From: Gammaproteobacteria bacterium
GTDB taxonomy: Bacteria > Pseudomonadota > Gammaproteobacteria > DSM-19610
NCBI GenBank assembly: GCA_015494295.1
Contig: WGBO01000050.1
Location: 1 to 64,000 of the forward strand
Length of the DNA stretch: 64,000 nucleotides
Reading direction: 5' to 3'
A program made the position numbers and the translations under genes. Within the stretch, counting starts at the first letter, position 1. Each line of letters starts with the position of its first letter. Below, piece after piece: positions 42,340 to 54,344 of this stretch. Below the pieces are notes generated by a model, which made no database searches, had not been told where the DNA came from, and saw only the letters and a program-made list of their open reading frames with translations.

Positions 42340-43362
42340 ATGGACATGCAGGAAGCGATTCGCCGCGTTACCGAACGCCAGAACCTGAACGCGGACGAGA
42401 TGCACGACGTCATGCGGGCGATCATGACCGGGCAGGCCACGCCCGCGCAGATCGGCGGGTTCCTGATCGGCCTGCGCATGAAGGGCGAGACGGTTGACGA
42501 GATCGCCGCCGCGGCGCGGGTGATGCGCGAACTGGCGACGCCGGTGCCGGTGGAGGGGGAGCACCTGGTCGATACCTGTGGTACCGGCGGCGACGGCGCC
42601 TCGACCTTCAATATCTCCACCGCCAGCGCCATGGTCACCGCCGCCGCCGGCGCGCAGGTTGCCAAGCACGGCAACCGTTCGGTGTCCTCGAGTTGCGGCA
42701 GCGCCGACGTGCTGGAGGCCGCCGGCGTCAATCTCGACCTCGGCCCGGAGCAGGTCGCCGAGTGTGTACAGCGCGTCGGTGTCGGTTTCCTGTTTGCGCC
42801 GAAGCACCACAGCGCCATGAAGCACGCCATAGGCCCGCGCAAGGAGATGGGGGTGCGCACGCTGTTCAACCTGCTCGGCCCGCTCACCAACCCCGCCGGC
42901 GCACCCAACCAGGTGCTCGGCGTGTTCGGCGCCGACTGGCTGGAGCCGCTGGCACAGGTGCTGGGCAAGCTCGGCAGCCGCCATGTGCTGGTGGTGCACG
43001 CCGATGACGGTCTCGACGAAATCAGTATAGGCGCGCCGACGCAGGTCGCGGAACTGAAGGAAGGCAAGGTGAGCTGTTACCGCATCGAGCCTTCACAGTT
43101 CGGCATGCAAACCGCTGACATTGCCTCGCTGGCGGTTGAGGATGCGCAGCAGAGCCTGGCGCTGATCAGCCGCGTGTTCGACAACGAGCCGGGTCCGGCG
43201 CGCGATATCGTGGCGCTGAACGCGGGCGCGGCGATCTATGTCGCCGGCCTCGCCGACACGCTGGCGGCGGGCGTCGACAAGGCGCAAGAGGCACTGGCTT
43301 CCGGTGCTGCGAAACGCACCTTTGCCGAACTGATCGACGTCAGCAACCGTTTACGTTCCTGA
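42340..43362 (+). CDS. trpD: anthranilate phosphoribosyltransferase
   Basis: [39 protein letters not shown]. Confidence 0.96.
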   Translation: MDMQEAIRRVTERQNLNADEMHDVMRAIMTGQATPAQIGGFLIGLRMKGETVDEIAAAARVMRELATPVPVEGEHLVDTCGTGGDGASTFNISTASAMVTAAAGAQVAKHGNRSVSSSCGSADVLEAAGVNLDLGPEQVAECVQRVGVGFLFAPKHHSAMKHAIGPRKEMGVRTLFNLLGPLTNPAGAPNQVLGVFGADWLEPLAQVLGKLGSRHVLVVHADDGLDEISIGAPTQVAELKEGKVSCYRIEPSQFGMQTADIASLAVEDAQQSLALISRVFDNEPGPARDIVALNAGAAIYVAGLADTLAAGVDKAQEALASGAAKRTFAELIDVSNRLRS

Positions 43363-43384
43363 GTCTTACGCCCCGGTAGCCCGC

Positions 43385-44182
43385 ATGTCCGATACGCCCG
43401 ATATCCTCAAGAAGATCCTCGCCCGCAAGCGCGAGGAAATCGCCGAACGCAGCGCGCGGCAGCCGCTGGATGCCTTGAAGGAGGCGGCCGCGCAGGCCGA
43501 CGCCCCGCGCGGTTTCCTCGATGCGCTGCGCCGCCGCGCCGTCGAAGGTGATGCCGCCGTCATCGCCGAGATCAAGAAAGCCTCGCCCAGCAAGGGCGTG
43601 TTGCGCGAACATTTCGTGCCCGCCGACATCGCTGCCAGCTACCAGCAGGGCGGCGCCACCTGCCTGTCGGTGCTGACCGACGTGGATTTCTTCCAGGGCG
43701 CCGACGCCTACCTGCAACAGGCGCGCGCCGCCTGCGCCTTGCCGGTGCTGCGCAAGGATTTCGTTATCGACCCCTACCAGGTCTGGGAAGCCCGCGCGCT
43801 GGGCGCCGACTGCATCCTGCTCATCGTTGCCGCCCTCGACGACACCGCGCTGGGCGAACTCTGGCAACTGGCCACCGACCTCGGCATGGACGCCCTGGTG
43901 GAAGTGCACGACGCCGAAGAAATGCAGCGCGCTCTCGCCACGCCCGCGCCGCTCATCGGTGTCAACAATCGCAACCTGCGTACCTTCGAAACTCGCCTCG
44001 GCACCACCGAGCAACTCATGCAGGGCTTCCCCGCAGAGCGCCTGCTGGTCACCGAAAGCGGCATCCATACCCGCGACGATGTTCAGCGCATGCACGCCGC
44101 CGGCATCCACGCCTTCCTCGTCGGCGAAGCCTTCATGAAAGCCGAAGATCCCGGCGCCCGGTTGCGCGAACTGTTTTTCTGA
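43385..44182 (+). CDS. trpC: indole-3-glycerol phosphate synthase
   Basis: [41 protein letters not shown]. Confidence 0.96.
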   Translation: MSDTPDILKKILARKREEIAERSARQPLDALKEAAAQADAPRGFLDALRRRAVEGDAAVIAEIKKASPSKGVLREHFVPADIAASYQQGGATCLSVLTDVDFFQGADAYLQQARAACALPVLRKDFVIDPYQVWEARALGADCILLIVAALDDTALGELWQLATDLGMDALVEVHDAEEMQRALATPAPLIGVNNRNLRTFETRLGTTEQLMQGFPAERLLVTESGIHTRDDVQRMHAAGIHAFLVGEAFMKAEDPGARLRELFF

Positions 44183-44200
44183 GCGAAAAAAGCGATAAAG

Positions 44201-44839
44201 CTAGCGGGCGCCGAAGACCACCATGGTTTTGCCCTTGGCGGTGATGAGGCCCTGTTCTTCGAGGGATTTCAGGACGCGGCCGACCATTTCCCGCGAGCAG
44301 CCGACGATGCGGCCGATTTCCTGGCGGGTGATCTTGATCTGCATGCCATCCGGGTGGGTCATGGCGTCGGGTTGCTTGCACAGGTCGAGCAGGGTGCGGG
44401 CGACACGGCCGGTAACGTCGAGGAAGGCCAGGTCGCTGACCTTGCGGCTGGTGTGGCGCAGGCGGCTGGCCATCTGGCCGGCGAGCATGAACAGGATGCC
44501 GGGGTCGTTCTCGGCGAGCTGGCGGTAGCGGGCGTAGCTGATTTCCGCCAGTTCGCACTGGGTCTTGGTGCGTACCCAGGCGCTACGGTCGCTATCTTCT
44601 CCGAACAGGCCCATTTCGCCGAAGAAGTCGCCGGGGTTGAGGTAGGCCAGCACGATCTCGTGGCCGTCCTCGTCCTCGATCAGCACACTCACCGAGCCTT
44701 CGACGATGTAATACAGCACGTCCGGCTGGTCGCCGGCGTAGATGATGACGCTCTTGGCCGGGTAGCGGCGCCGGTGGCAATGTTGGAGAAAACGGTCAAC
44801 CGTTGAGGTTTCGGCAGGTTTCAGCAGTGTCTGGACCAT
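44201..44839 (-). CDS. crp: Crp/Vfr-type cAMP-binding transcriptional regulator
   Basis: Internal start [79 protein letters not shown]. Confidence 0.92.
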   Translation of the reverse strand: MVQTLLKPAETSTVDRFLQHCHRRRYPAKSVIIYAGDQPDVLYYIVEGSVSVLIEDEDGHEIVLAYLNPGDFFGEMGLFGEDSDRSAWVRTKTQCELAEISYARYRQLAENDPGILFMLAGQMASRLRHTSRKVSDLAFLDVTGRVARTLLDLCKQPDAMTHPDGMQIKITRQEIGRIVGCSREMVGRVLKSLEEQGLITAKGKTMVVFGAR

Positions 44840-45011
44840 GGTGAGTACCTTTTCTGGCGCGTGGTGCCGCCGTCCTGTTCGGGAATAAGTCGAGTACCCC
44901 TGTTTCGGCAGGCAGGGTGCCGTGCTTGAACCGGAACCGCCCCGTGGCTCCGGGCGGAGCCTCGAACTGTGATAATCTTCACGTTTTCCGTGTTGTGAGA
45001 GGTTTCGGGCC

Positions 45012-45428
45012 ATGCAGGCACGCATCAAATGGGTACAAGACGCGACCTTTATCGGTGAATCGGGGAGCGGCCACGCGGTCGTGATGGACGGCCCGCCGGA
45101 GCATGGCGGACGCAACCTGGGGGTGCGCCCCATGGAAATGCTGTTGCTCGGCATGGGCGGCTGCACGGCATTCGACGTGGTGCATATACTGAAGAAATCG
45201 CGCCAGCCGGTGACGGACTGCGTGGCCGAGCTGGAGGCGAGCCGCACCGACGAGGATCCCAAGGTGTTCAAGGCCATACACGTGCATTTCATCGTCACCG
45301 GCAAGGGGCTGGATGACAAGCGCGTGTCGCGCGCGGTGTCGCTGTCGGCGGAGAAGTATTGCTCGGCTTCCATCATGCTGGGAAAGACCGCTACCATCAC
45401 CCACGACTACGAGATCCGGGAGGCCTGA
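45012..45428 (+). CDS. OsmC-family protein
   Basis: 138 aa; [45 protein letters not shown]. Confidence 0.9.
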   Translation: MQARIKWVQDATFIGESGSGHAVVMDGPPEHGGRNLGVRPMEMLLLGMGGCTAFDVVHILKKSRQPVTDCVAELEASRTDEDPKVFKAIHVHFIVTGKGLDDKRVSRAVSLSAEKYCSASIMLGKTATITHDYEIREA

Positions 45429-45824
45429 ATGGAGCGGCCGAATCCCACCGGCGGCATGCGCCACATTGCGCTGTACGTGCGCGACCTTGACGCGGCCGAA
45501 CACTTCTACGTCGAGTTGCTGGGCATGCGGGTGGAGTGGCGCCCCGACCCGGACAATGTATATCTCACCTCCGGCAACGACAACCTCGCCCTGCACCGTA
45601 GCGAAGCGGCGCCTGCCGAACAGGGGCAATTGCTCGATCACATCGGCTTCATCCTGCGCACCCCGGAGGACGTGGACGACTGGTACCGCTTTCTGGGCGA
45701 GGCCGGGGTGGAGATGAAGTCGACGCCGCGCACTCACCGCGACGGCGCGCGCAGTTTCTATTGTGTCGGCCCGGAGCAGGTCATCGTGCAGATGATCTAT
45801 CACCCGCCGATTGCGGATCGCTAG
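45429..45824 (+). CDS. VOC-family (glyoxalase-like) protein
   Basis: MRHIALYVRDLDAAEHFYVELLGMRVEWR. Confidence 0.88.
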   Translation: MERPNPTGGMRHIALYVRDLDAAEHFYVELLGMRVEWRPDPDNVYLTSGNDNLALHRSEAAPAEQGQLLDHIGFILRTPEDVDDWYRFLGEAGVEMKSTPRTHRDGARSFYCVGPEQVIVQMIYHPPIADR

Positions 45825-45851
45825 GATGACGTTGTCATGCCGGGACGTGCC

Positions 45852-46646
45852 ATGAAGAAGATCAGGCTGGAAGGGTTCAACAACCTCACCAAGACCCTCA
45901 GCTTCAATATCTACGATATCTGTTACACCAGCTCGCGCGCCGACCGCCGCGAGTACATCCAGTATATTCACGAGGCCTACAACGCCGAGCGCCTGACGCA
46001 GATCCTCACCGATGTCTGCAACATCATCGACGCCAATATTTTGAATATCGCGCGCCAGAACTACGAACCGCAGGGCGCCAGCGTCACCATGCTGATCGCC
46101 GAGGACCAGCTTCACGAGCCGGAGGTCAAGAACACCGAGGCACCCGGCCCGCTGCCCGACGCGGTGGTCGGTCACCTCGACAAAAGTCATGTGACGGTAC
46201 ACACTTACCCGGAAAGCCACCCGGACAACGGTATCAGCACCTTCCGCGTGGATATCGACGTGTCCACCTGCGGCCGCATCTCTCCGCTGAAAGCCCTGAA
46301 CTACCTGATCCACAGTTTCGAGTCCGATATCGTGATCATGGATTACCGGGTGCGCGGGTTCACCCGCGATGTGCGTGGCCGCAAGCACTTTATCGACCAC
46401 AAGATCAATTCCATCCAGAATTTCCTGTCGCGCGACACGCGCGAGCGCTATGACATGGTCGACGTGAATGTGTACCAGGAGAACATCTTCCACACCAAGA
46501 TGCGGCTCAAGAACCTGACGCTCGATGACTACCTGTTCGGGGTGGGCGTGGAGGCGCTGGGCGCCGCTGACAGGCGCAGGATCAGCCGCCAGGTGGAGCA
46601 CGAGATCATGGAAATCTTCTATGGCCGCAACATGCCGAAACGCTGA
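45852..46646 (+). CDS. speD: S-adenosylmethionine decarboxylase proenzyme
   Basis: [57 protein letters not shown]. Confidence 0.94.
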   Translation: MKKIRLEGFNNLTKTLSFNIYDICYTSSRADRREYIQYIHEAYNAERLTQILTDVCNIIDANILNIARQNYEPQGASVTMLIAEDQLHEPEVKNTEAPGPLPDAVVGHLDKSHVTVHTYPESHPDNGISTFRVDIDVSTCGRISPLKALNYLIHSFESDIVIMDYRVRGFTRDVRGRKHFIDHKINSIQNFLSRDTRERYDMVDVNVYQENIFHTKMRLKNLTLDDYLFGVGVEALGAADRRRISRQVEHEIMEIFYGRNMPKR

Positions 46647-46691
46647 TCGGCACCTGTTGAAACGCGCGCGCAAATCACCCACACTGGCGTC

Positions 46692-47336
46692 ATGAGTACA
46701 CGACACTACACTGCCTTCGACCGCCTGGTGATGAACTTCGACCAGGCCCTGCGCACCCTGGCGGGCCAGCCGCTGGTCACCGAAAGGCCAGACCCGGCCG
46801 ACAGTGTCGAGGGAACGGAACTCAGCGAGGCGGAAAAGACCGAGTCGATGCGCCTCATGCGCGTCAACCATTCCGGCGAGGTGGCCGCGCAGGCCCTGTA
46901 CCAGGGACAGGCCCTGACCGCGAAGCTGCCCGAGGTGCGCGAGCGCATGGAGCGTGCGGCCGCCGAGGAGAACGACCACCTCGACTGGTGCGGGAAGCGC
47001 GTGCATGCGCTGGACGGGCACCTGAGTTACCTCAATCCCCTGTGGTATGCGGGCTCTTTCGCCATCGGCGCCACCGCCGGCCTGATCGGAGACAAGTGGA
47101 GCCTGGGGTTCGTTGCCGAGACCGAGCGTCAGGTCATCGAGCATCTCGACGAACACCTGAAACGGATCTCGCCCAACGACCGCAAGAGCCGCGCGGTAAT
47201 CGAACAGATGAAAGTCGACGAGGCGCACCACGGCGACATGGCAAAAGCCGCCGGCGGCGCCGATCTGCCCGGGCCGGTGCGCGCGCTGATGCGCGCCACC
47301 TCGAAGATCATGACCGGCACGGCCTACTGGCTGTAG
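46692..47336 (+). CDS. coq7: Coq7-type demethoxyubiquinone hydroxylase
   Basis: MRLMRVNHSGEVAAQALYQGQAL, EENDHLDWCGKRV, DEAHHGDMA di-iron motifs. Confidence 0.93.
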   Translation: MSTRHYTAFDRLVMNFDQALRTLAGQPLVTERPDPADSVEGTELSEAEKTESMRLMRVNHSGEVAAQALYQGQALTAKLPEVRERMERAAAEENDHLDWCGKRVHALDGHLSYLNPLWYAGSFAIGATAGLIGDKWSLGFVAETERQVIEHLDEHLKRISPNDRKSRAVIEQMKVDEAHHGDMAKAAGGADLPGPVRALMRATSKIMTGTAYWL

Positions 47337-47346
47337 GGTGCCGCGC

Positions 47347-47877
47347 ATGTCCGTTCGCAGTTTCGATGGTCACACCCCGGTGCTGGGCGAGGGCGTCTAC
47401 GTCGACGAGCAGGCGCTGGTGGCCGGACGCGTGGAGGTCGGCGCCGACAGTTCCGTCTGGCCCATGAGCGTGGTGCGCGGCGATATCAACAGCATCCGCA
47501 TCGGCGCGCGCACCAACATTCAGGACGGCTCGGTGCTGCACGTCACCCACGACAGCGAGTACGCGCCCGGCGGCCAGGCGCTGAGTATCGGCGACGAGGT
47601 GACGGTCGGCCACAAGGTGGTGTTGCACGCCTGCACCGTTGGCGACCGCTGCCTGATCGGCATGGGCTCGGTGGTGCTCGACGGCGCGGTGATTCAGTCC
47701 GGCGCCATGGTTGGCGCGGGCTCGCTGGTCACGCCGGGCAAGGAGCTGGAAGGTGGCTACCTGTATGTCGGTTCGCCGGCGCGCCGGCTACGCGAACTCA
47801 GCGACAGGGAAAAGGATTTTCTGGGCTATTCAGCCGCGCACTACGTGGAACTCAAGAACCGCTGGATGGGCCGCTGA
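47347..47877 (+). CDS. gamma carbonic anhydrase-family protein
   Basis: Left-handed beta-helix hexapeptides; SVWPMSVVRGDINSIRIGARTNIQDGSVLHV, VTVGHKVVLHACTVGD. Confidence 0.92.
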   Translation: MSVRSFDGHTPVLGEGVYVDEQALVAGRVEVGADSSVWPMSVVRGDINSIRIGARTNIQDGSVLHVTHDSEYAPGGQALSIGDEVTVGHKVVLHACTVGDRCLIGMGSVVLDGAVIQSGAMVGAGSLVTPGKELEGGYLYVGSPARRLRELSDREKDFLGYSAAHYVELKNRWMGR

Positions 47878-47944
47878 GGCGCGGCGGGGTTCTGTCTGTG
47901 TGAACGCCCGCCGGGCGGCACGAGCGCGCCGCCCGGCCGCGGCG

Positions 47945-49198
47945 TCAGCGTTTCATCGAATCGAAGAACTCGTCGTTGGTCTTGACGCTCTTGAGGCGGT
48001 CGAGCAGGAACTCCATGGCCGCCAGTTCGTCCATCGGGTGCAGCAGCTTGCGCAGTATCCAGATCTTCTGCAACTCGTCCGGCTTGGTCAGCAACTCCTC
48101 GCGGCGGGTGCCGGAGCGGTTGATGTTGATGGCCGGGTAGACACGCTTCTCGGCAATCTTGCGGTCGAGGTGGATTTCCATGTTGCCGGTGCCCTTGAAC
48201 TCCTCGTAGATCACGTCGTCCATGCGCGAGCCGGTTTCCACCAGCGCGGTGGCGATGATGGTCAGCGAGCCGCCTTCCTCGATATTGCGCGCGGCGCCGA
48301 AGAAACGCTTCGGGCGGTGCAGGGCGTTGGCGTCGACACCGCCGGTGAGCACCTTGCCGGATGAGGGCACCACGGTGTTGTAGGCGCGGCCGAGGCGGGT
48401 GATGGAGTCGAGCAGGATCACCACGTCGCGCTTGTGCTCGACCAGTCGCTTGGCTTTCTCGATGACCATCTCGGCAACCTGCACGTGGCGGCTGGCGGGT
48501 TCGTCGAAGGTGGACGACACCACTTCGCCGCGCACCGAGCGCGCCATCTCCGTCACTTCCTCGGGGCGCTCGTCAATGAGCAGCACGATCAGGTAGCACT
48601 CGGGGTGATTGCTGGTGATGCTCTGCGCGATGTTTTGCAGCAGCATGGTCTTGCCGGCCTTGGGCGGCGACACGATCAGGCCGCGCTGGCCCTTGCCGAT
48701 CGGCGCGGCAAGGTCGATGACGCGCGCGGTGATGTCCTCGGTGCTGCCGTTGCCCAGTTCCAGCTTCAGGCGTTCATTGGGGTGCAGCGGCGTGAGGTTT
48801 TCGAACAGCACCTTGCCCTTGGCGTTCTCGGGCTTCTCGTAGTTGATCTCGTTGACCTTGAGCAGCGCGAAGTAACGCTCGCCCTCCTTGGGCGGGCGAA
48901 TCTTGCCGGACACGGTGTCGCCGGTGCGCAGGCCGAAGCGCCGGATCTGGCTGGGCGACACGTAGATGTCGTCCGGCCCGGCCAGGTAGGAACTGTCGGC
49001 GGAGCGCAGGAAGCCGAAACCGTCCTGCAGGATCTCCAGCACCCCGTCGCCAAAAATGTCCTCGCCGCTCTTGGCGTGGGATTTGAGGATGGAGAAGATG
49101 ACATCCTGTTTGCGCGAGCGCGTTCCCTCGATGCCCATCTCCTGGGCGATCTTGATGAGTTCGGAAGCGGGTTTCTGTTTGAGTTCGGTAAGATTCAT
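47945..49198 (-). CDS. rho: transcription termination factor Rho
   Basis: 417 aa; [44 protein letters not shown]. Confidence 0.98.
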   Translation of the reverse strand: MNLTELKQKPASELIKIAQEMGIEGTRSRKQDVIFSILKSHAKSGEDIFGDGVLEILQDGFGFLRSADSSYLAGPDDIYVSPSQIRRFGLRTGDTVSGKIRPPKEGERYFALLKVNEINYEKPENAKGKVLFENLTPLHPNERLKLELGNGSTEDITARVIDLAAPIGKGQRGLIVSPPKAGKTMLLQNIAQSITSNHPECYLIVLLIDERPEEVTEMARSVRGEVVSSTFDEPASRHVQVAEMVIEKAKRLVEHKRDVVILLDSITRLGRAYNTVVPSSGKVLTGGVDANALHRPKRFFGAARNIEEGGSLTIIATALVETGSRMDDVIYEEFKGTGNMEIHLDRKIAEKRVYPAININRSGTRREELLTKPDELQKIWILRKLLHPMDELAAMEFLLDRLKSVKTNDEFFDSMKR

Positions 49199-49367
49199 AA
49201 GCGTTTTTTAATCATTTGGGGTTGCTGGAAAGGCGCCACTGAGAAGAAGGCAGCGGCGGTTAACGGCACATTGCCGTTGCGGCAATGTCGTCGGGATTGT
49301 TCAGGTTCCGCGTTCGGGTGACATGCTCCGGTTACCGGGCGACACGCCGTGGATCGGCGGTCGCATC

Positions 49368-49694
49368 CTAAAGGTTCGTGTCAATAAAGGCTGTCAGTTG
49401 CGATTTGGACAGCGCGCCGACCTTGGTGGCTTCCACGTTGCCGTCCTTGAACAGCATCAGGGTCGGGATGCCGCGGATGCCGTACTTGGGCGGCGTCTGC
49501 GGGTTGTCGTCGATGTTCAGCTTGGCGATCTTGATCTTGCCTTCGTATTCGTCGGCGATTTCGGTCAGGATGGGTGCAATCATCTTGCAGGGGCCGCACC
49601 ATTCAGCCCAGTAGTCCACCAGCACGGGCTTGGGGGATTCGAGGACTTCGTTTTGAAAGGATTCGTCGGTTAAATAAACGATATTATCGCTCAC
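49368..49694 (-). CDS. trxA: thioredoxin
   Basis: 108 aa; [18 protein letters not shown]. Confidence 0.97.
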   Translation of the reverse strand: MSDNIVYLTDESFQNEVLESPKPVLVDYWAEWCGPCKMIAPILTEIADEYEGKIKIAKLNIDDNPQTPPKYGIRGIPTLMLFKDGNVEATKVGALSKSQLTAFIDTNL

Positions 49695-49930
49695 GCTTTG
49701 GGCCTCCTGACCACGAAAACAAAATATTGATGATTATTTCGGGGGTGTCGAATTTGAAATGGGTCTGTATCAGACAACTTCGCTGCGGTGCGGGAGTGAG
49801 TCAGTCAAGCCGGTTACGGGTCAACGGCTGGCCGTCCGCGATGCAGTAAAACCAATTTCAGCCCAAAAACCGCTGGATTGCAAGCCCAAATGCGGGATAA
49901 ACGTGAATAAATTCGTTATGCTCTCTGTCC

Positions 49931-51223
49931 ATGACACAAAATCACTTGAGCGAAATACTTTTCAGCAGCTTCGACTTGCCGGAATCACTGGCCCAAGGCA
50001 TTGAGGACGCGGGCTTTTTGGCCTGCACCCCGATACAGGAAAAAACCCTGCCGCTGACCCTCAAGGGACAGGACGTGGCCGGCCAGGCGCAAACCGGCAC
50101 CGGCAAGACGGCGGCGTTCCTGATCGCCACCTTCAATCACCTGTTGCGCAACCCGGCGCCGGAGCATCGCAAGCCGACCCAGGCGCGTGCGCTGATACTG
50201 GCGCCGACGCGCGAACTTGCCATCCAGATTCACCGCGACGCCATGGTGCTGGGCAAGCACACCGGGCTGCAACTCGGCATTGCCTACGGCGGCACCGATT
50301 ACGATGTTCAACGCAAGCATATCTCGGAAGGCGTGGATGTGCTGATCGGCACACCCGGCCGCATCATCGACTACTTCAAGCAGCACGTGTTCGATCTGAA
50401 GCTGGCGCAGGTGGTGGTGCTGGACGAAGCCGACCGCATGTTCGACCTGGGTTTCATCAAGGACGTGCGCTACCTGTTGCGCCGCTGTCCGCCGCCGGAA
50501 CAGCGGCTGGGCCTGCTGTTTTCCGCCACCATGTCGTTGCGCGTCAACGAACTGGCCTACGAGCACATGAACAACCCGCAGGTGGTCAAGGTCGAAACCG
50601 AGCAGGTTACCGCGGAGCGGGTCCGGCAGGTGCTCTACCACACCGCCAACGAGGAGAAGATTCCGCTGTTGCTGGGGTTGATGAACCGCATCGGTGCGAC
50701 CCGCTCCATCGTGTTCGTCAACACCAAGCGCGACGCCGAGAAGGTGTGGAGCTACCTCGAGGGCAACGACCACAAGGCGGCGATCCTGTCCGGCGACGTG
50801 CCGCAGAAGAAGCGCCAGTCCCTGCTCAAGCGTTTCCAGGACGGCGAGCTGGCGGTGCTGGTGGCGACCGATGTGGCGGCGCGCGGCCTTCATATTCCCG
50901 ATGTCAGTCATGTGTTCAACTACGACCTGCCACAGGACGCGGAGGACTACGTGCACCGAATTGGCCGTACCGCGCGTCTCGGCGCCGAGGGTGACGCCAT
51001 CACCTTCGCCTGCGAACGTTATGTCTATTCGCTGCCGGAGATCGAGGCCTATATCGGCCACAGTATCCCCGTCGAGCCGGTGCGCGACGAGATGCTGGTG
51101 AAGCCGAAACCGCCGGTCAAGCGGCCCCGGCGCAAGCCGCCGCACGGCCGCGGGCAGTCGCGCGGCGGTGACGGACGCGGGTCGTCGGGGCGGCGCGGTG
51201 GACGGCGGCGTTCCGCGTCCTGA
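49931..51223 (+). CDS. rhlB: ATP-dependent RNA helicase RhlB
   Basis: DEAD-box [34 protein letters not shown]; divergent from trxA-rho. Confidence 0.93.
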   Translation: MTQNHLSEILFSSFDLPESLAQGIEDAGFLACTPIQEKTLPLTLKGQDVAGQAQTGTGKTAAFLIATFNHLLRNPAPEHRKPTQARALILAPTRELAIQIHRDAMVLGKHTGLQLGIAYGGTDYDVQRKHISEGVDVLIGTPGRIIDYFKQHVFDLKLAQVVVLDEADRMFDLGFIKDVRYLLRRCPPPEQRLGLLFSATMSLRVNELAYEHMNNPQVVKVETEQVTAERVRQVLYHTANEEKIPLLLGLMNRIGATRSIVFVNTKRDAEKVWSYLEGNDHKAAILSGDVPQKKRQSLLKRFQDGELAVLVATDVAARGLHIPDVSHVFNYDLPQDAEDYVHRIGRTARLGAEGDAITFACERYVYSLPEIEAYIGHSIPVEPVRDEMLVKPKPPVKRPRRKPPHGRGQSRGGDGRGSSGRRGGRRRSAS

Positions 51224-51396
51224 TCGCCTGTACGAGCGCTCAGAGCAGTGAACCGGGGGACAGTCCCGCGGTCAAAAGTGGGCTGAAATCATAAATATCG
51301 ATAAAATCAAGACAATTAGCTGCTATCGTTCAAGTTCCCTGCTACCCGGCCGTGGTTAATTGTTCAGGATTGTTTAAGGTAAAAAACGGAAAATCC

Positions 51397-52308
51397 ATGG
51401 TAAGTCACGCGCTCCCGCAGCACGCTGTTCAGCACCTGCTCCGTGCCGGTGAGGGGGTGCTATTGCCCAGGATAATCAATGGCTTGCTGGTTCTCTGGCT
51501 GGCCTGGCAACTGGCCGGACTGACCTGGCAGCTATTGCCTTCCGCGCCCGCGCCGGAAGACGGGGTGGCGCCGCCGCCGGTGACCGCCCCGCCACAATCG
51601 CGCGCGGACCGGGTCGATGAACGCCAGCTTGCCGGCTGGCACCTGTTCGGGGAAGCCTCGCAACAGCCGGTGGTGCAGCGCGCGGCGCCCCTGGACGCTC
51701 CCGAGACGCGCCTGCGGCTGACGCTCAAGGGCGTGTTCGCCAGCGACGGAAAATCCGACGGCTGGGCAATCATTGCCGACCCCAAGGGCAAGGAAGACAG
51801 CTATTCCGTTGGTGATCCGCTGCCGGGCGGCGCGAAGCTCGCGGAGATCTACCCGGACCGCATCATCCTGGATCGAAACGGGCGTTTCGAGACGCTCAAG
51901 CTGCCGAAGATGCAGGGCAGGCAGTCCAGCGCCGGTTTGGCGGCGCGCGGCAACCGCGGTTACGGCGCCGGCAACGCGCGGGCCGCGGCGGCATTCAATC
52001 GTTACCGGAACGAGGTCAAGCGCAACCCGTCCTCGTTCCTGAATTACGTGCGCGCCACGCCGGCGCGCAAGAACGGGCGCTTCATCGGTTTCCGCCTGCA
52101 GGCGGGCAAGCAGCGCGGCGCGCTCAATGAGCTGGGGCTGAAGCCCGGCGATATCGTGACCTCGATCAATGGCGTGAAGATCGACGCGCCGGCAAAGGGC
52201 ATGAAGGCCATGCAGGCGCTGGGTGAGGGTGATAATGTGAACATCACCCTGTTGCGCGGTGGCGAGGAAGTGACACTCAATCTGACATTACCGACTTCGA
52301 CGCGGTGA
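51397..52308 (+). CDS. gspC: type II secretion system protein C
   Basis: N-terminal TM, ERQLAGWHLFG region, C-terminal PDZ ELGLKPGDIVTSINGVKID. Confidence 0.9.
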   Translation: MVSHALPQHAVQHLLRAGEGVLLPRIINGLLVLWLAWQLAGLTWQLLPSAPAPEDGVAPPPVTAPPQSRADRVDERQLAGWHLFGEASQQPVVQRAAPLDAPETRLRLTLKGVFASDGKSDGWAIIADPKGKEDSYSVGDPLPGGAKLAEIYPDRIILDRNGRFETLKLPKMQGRQSSAGLAARGNRGYGAGNARAAAAFNRYRNEVKRNPSSFLNYVRATPARKNGRFIGFRLQAGKQRGALNELGLKPGDIVTSINGVKIDAPAKGMKAMQALGEGDNVNITLLRGGEEVTLNLTLPTSTR

Positions 52309-54344
52309 GCGGGAGCAAAACAGCAGTGGACGGGCGAACAAGAACACGAAACCGGTGGCAGGGCGCGCTATGGGCATTATGCCTGTTGTGGGTGGCGCCG
52401 CTGATGGCGCAGACCATCACCCTCAACCTGAAGGGTGCCGACATCAACGCACTGATCGGCACGGTGGCGGAAGTCACCGGCAAGAACTTCATCGTCGACC
52501 CGCGCGTCAAGGGCAAGGTCACGGTGATCTCCTCGCGTCCCATGGACAGCGCGGAGGTCTACGAAGTGTTCCTGTCCATACTCAAGGTACACGGCTTCGC
52601 GGCGGTGCCGAGTGGTGAAGTCATCAAGATCGTGCCGGACGTGAGCGCCAAGCAGGACAGCATTCCGAACGCCAGCGACACCGATCCGGGGCATGGCGAC
52701 GAAATGGTCACGCGAGTGATCCAGGTCGACAACGTGGCCTCGGCGCAACTGGTGCCGATCCTGCGCCCGCTGGTGCCGCAGCAGGGACACCTGGCCGCGT
52801 ACCCGACCACCAATGTGCTGATCATTTCCGACCGCGCCGAAAACGTGTCGCGGCTGGTCAGCATCATTCGCCGCATCGACAAGGTCAGCGACAGTGAAAT
52901 CGAGGTGATCCGTCTCGAACATGCCTCCGCCACCGAGGTGGTCAGGGTGCTGAATGCCATCAGCCGCGGTACGCAGACGCCTGGCAAGGGCGCGCCTGGC
53001 GCCACCCAGACGCTGGTGGCCGACGAGCGCACCAACAGCGTGCTGCTGGGCGGCGACCGCGCCAGCCGGCTGCGCCTGCGCGCCATCATCTCCCATCTCG
53101 ACACGCCGCTGGAACGCGGTGGCAACACCAAGGTCATCTACCTGAAATACGCCAAGGCGGCCGACCTGGTCGAGACCCTGCGCGGTGTCGGCAAGATCCA
53201 GGGTGAAAAGGTCAAGGGCAAGGGCGCTTCGCCGGTAAACATTGACAAGCAGCTCGACATCCAGGCCGATGAATCGACCAACGCGCTGGTGATCACCGCG
53301 CCGCCGGCGCTGATGCGTTCGCTGGAAGCCGTGATCCGCCAGCTCGACATCCGCCGGTCGCAAGTGCTGGTGGACGCCATTATTGCCGAGGTGAGCGAGC
53401 AGAAGGCGCGCGAACTGGGTGTGCAGTGGGCCTACGACGGTGTCGGCAGCCGCGGCGCGCCGGCCGGCGGCACCAACTTCGACAATGCTGGCGTGCCGGC
53501 GTCCGCCATTATCAGCGGTATCGTGAGCAACACTCTTCCGGCGCTTTCCAGTGGCCTGATCCTGGGTGGCGGCAGCGTCACCGACGGCGGCAAGCTCAAG
53601 TGGGGCGCGGTGCTGCAGGCGCTGGCCGCGGACACCGATACCAATATCCTGTCCACGCCCTCGATCACCACCCTGGACAACGAGGAAGCGGAGATCGTGG
53701 TCGGCCAGAACGTGCCGTTCGTGACCGGCTCGTTCACCAACACCGCGGCTTCCAGCGCGGGCAATACCGTGAACCCCTTCCAGACCATCCAGCGCGAGGA
53801 CGTCGGCATCACCCTCAAGGTGAAACCGCAGATCAACGAGGGCGATGCCATCATGATGGCCATCGAACAGGAGATCTCGTCCATTTCCAATAGCGCCGAG
53901 GCTTCCGACATCATCACCGACAAGCGTTCTATCAAGACCAACGTGCTGATCGGCGACGGCCAGGTACTGGTGCTGGGCGGCCTGATCGAGGACCGGGTGC
54001 GCGAAACCGAACAGAAGGTGCCGTTGCTGGGCGACCTGCCGATGCTCGGCGCGCTGTTCCGTTCCACCGGGACCCAGCGCGAGAAGCGCAACCTGATGGT
54101 GTTCATCCGGCCGCTCATCCTGCGCGACGACACATCGACGAACCGTTTCACCGCGGGCAAGTACAATCTGCTGCGCGCGCGCCAGTTCGAGTTGCACGAT
54201 GAGAAGGTGCCGCTGATGCCGGGCGAGCTGATGCCGCGGCTGCCCGAGTTCGACAAGTTCATGGAACTGCCGCCGCCTTTCGAAGCCCCCGCGGGTGAAG
54301 CGGCGCCGGCAGACCGGGAGACGGGTTCCGGCCAGGATGGTTGA
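52305..54344 (+). CDS. gspD: type II secretion system secretin D
   Basis: 679 aa; N0 domain [39 protein letters not shown], secretin [16 protein letters not shown]. Confidence 0.96.
   Translation: MSGSKTAVDGRTRTRNRWQGALWALCLLWVAPLMAQTITLNLKGADINALIGTVAEVTGKNFIVDPRVKGKVTVISSRPMDSAEVYEVFLSILKVHGFAAVPSGEVIKIVPDVSAKQDSIPNASDTDPGHGDEMVTRVIQVDNVASAQLVPILRPLVPQQGHLAAYPTTNVLIISDRAENVSRLVSIIRRIDKVSDSEIEVIRLEHASATEVVRVLNAISRGTQTPGKGAPGATQTLVADERTNSVLLGGDRASRLRLRAIISHLDTPLERGGNTKVIYLKYAKAADLVETLRGVGKIQGEKVKGKGASPVNIDKQLDIQADESTNALVITAPPALMRSLEAVIRQLDIRRSQVLVDAIIAEVSEQKARELGVQWAYDGVGSRGAPAGGTNFDNAGVPASAIISGIVSNTLPALSSGLILGGGSVTDGGKLKWGAVLQALAADTDTNILSTPSITTLDNEEAEIVVGQNVPFVTGSFTNTAASSAGNTVNPFQTIQREDVGITLKVKPQINEGDAIMMAIEQEISSISNSAEASDIITDKRSIKTNVLIGDGQVLVLGGLIEDRVRETEQKVPLLGDLPMLGALFRSTGTQREKRNLMVFIRPLILRDDTSTNRFTAGKYNLLRARQFELHDEKVPLMPGELMPRLPEFDKFMELPPPFEAPAGEAAPADRETGSGQDG

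Noticed and set aside
47885-47945. GC-rich inverted repeat downstream of rho as a terminator
   Set aside because: Stem-forming sequence is present but without a T-run; insufficient to call a terminator
51224-51396. Possible small RNA or mobile repeat upstream of gspC (GGGGGACAGTCCC)
   Set aside because: Only a short palindrome; no structure or promoter strong enough to support a call
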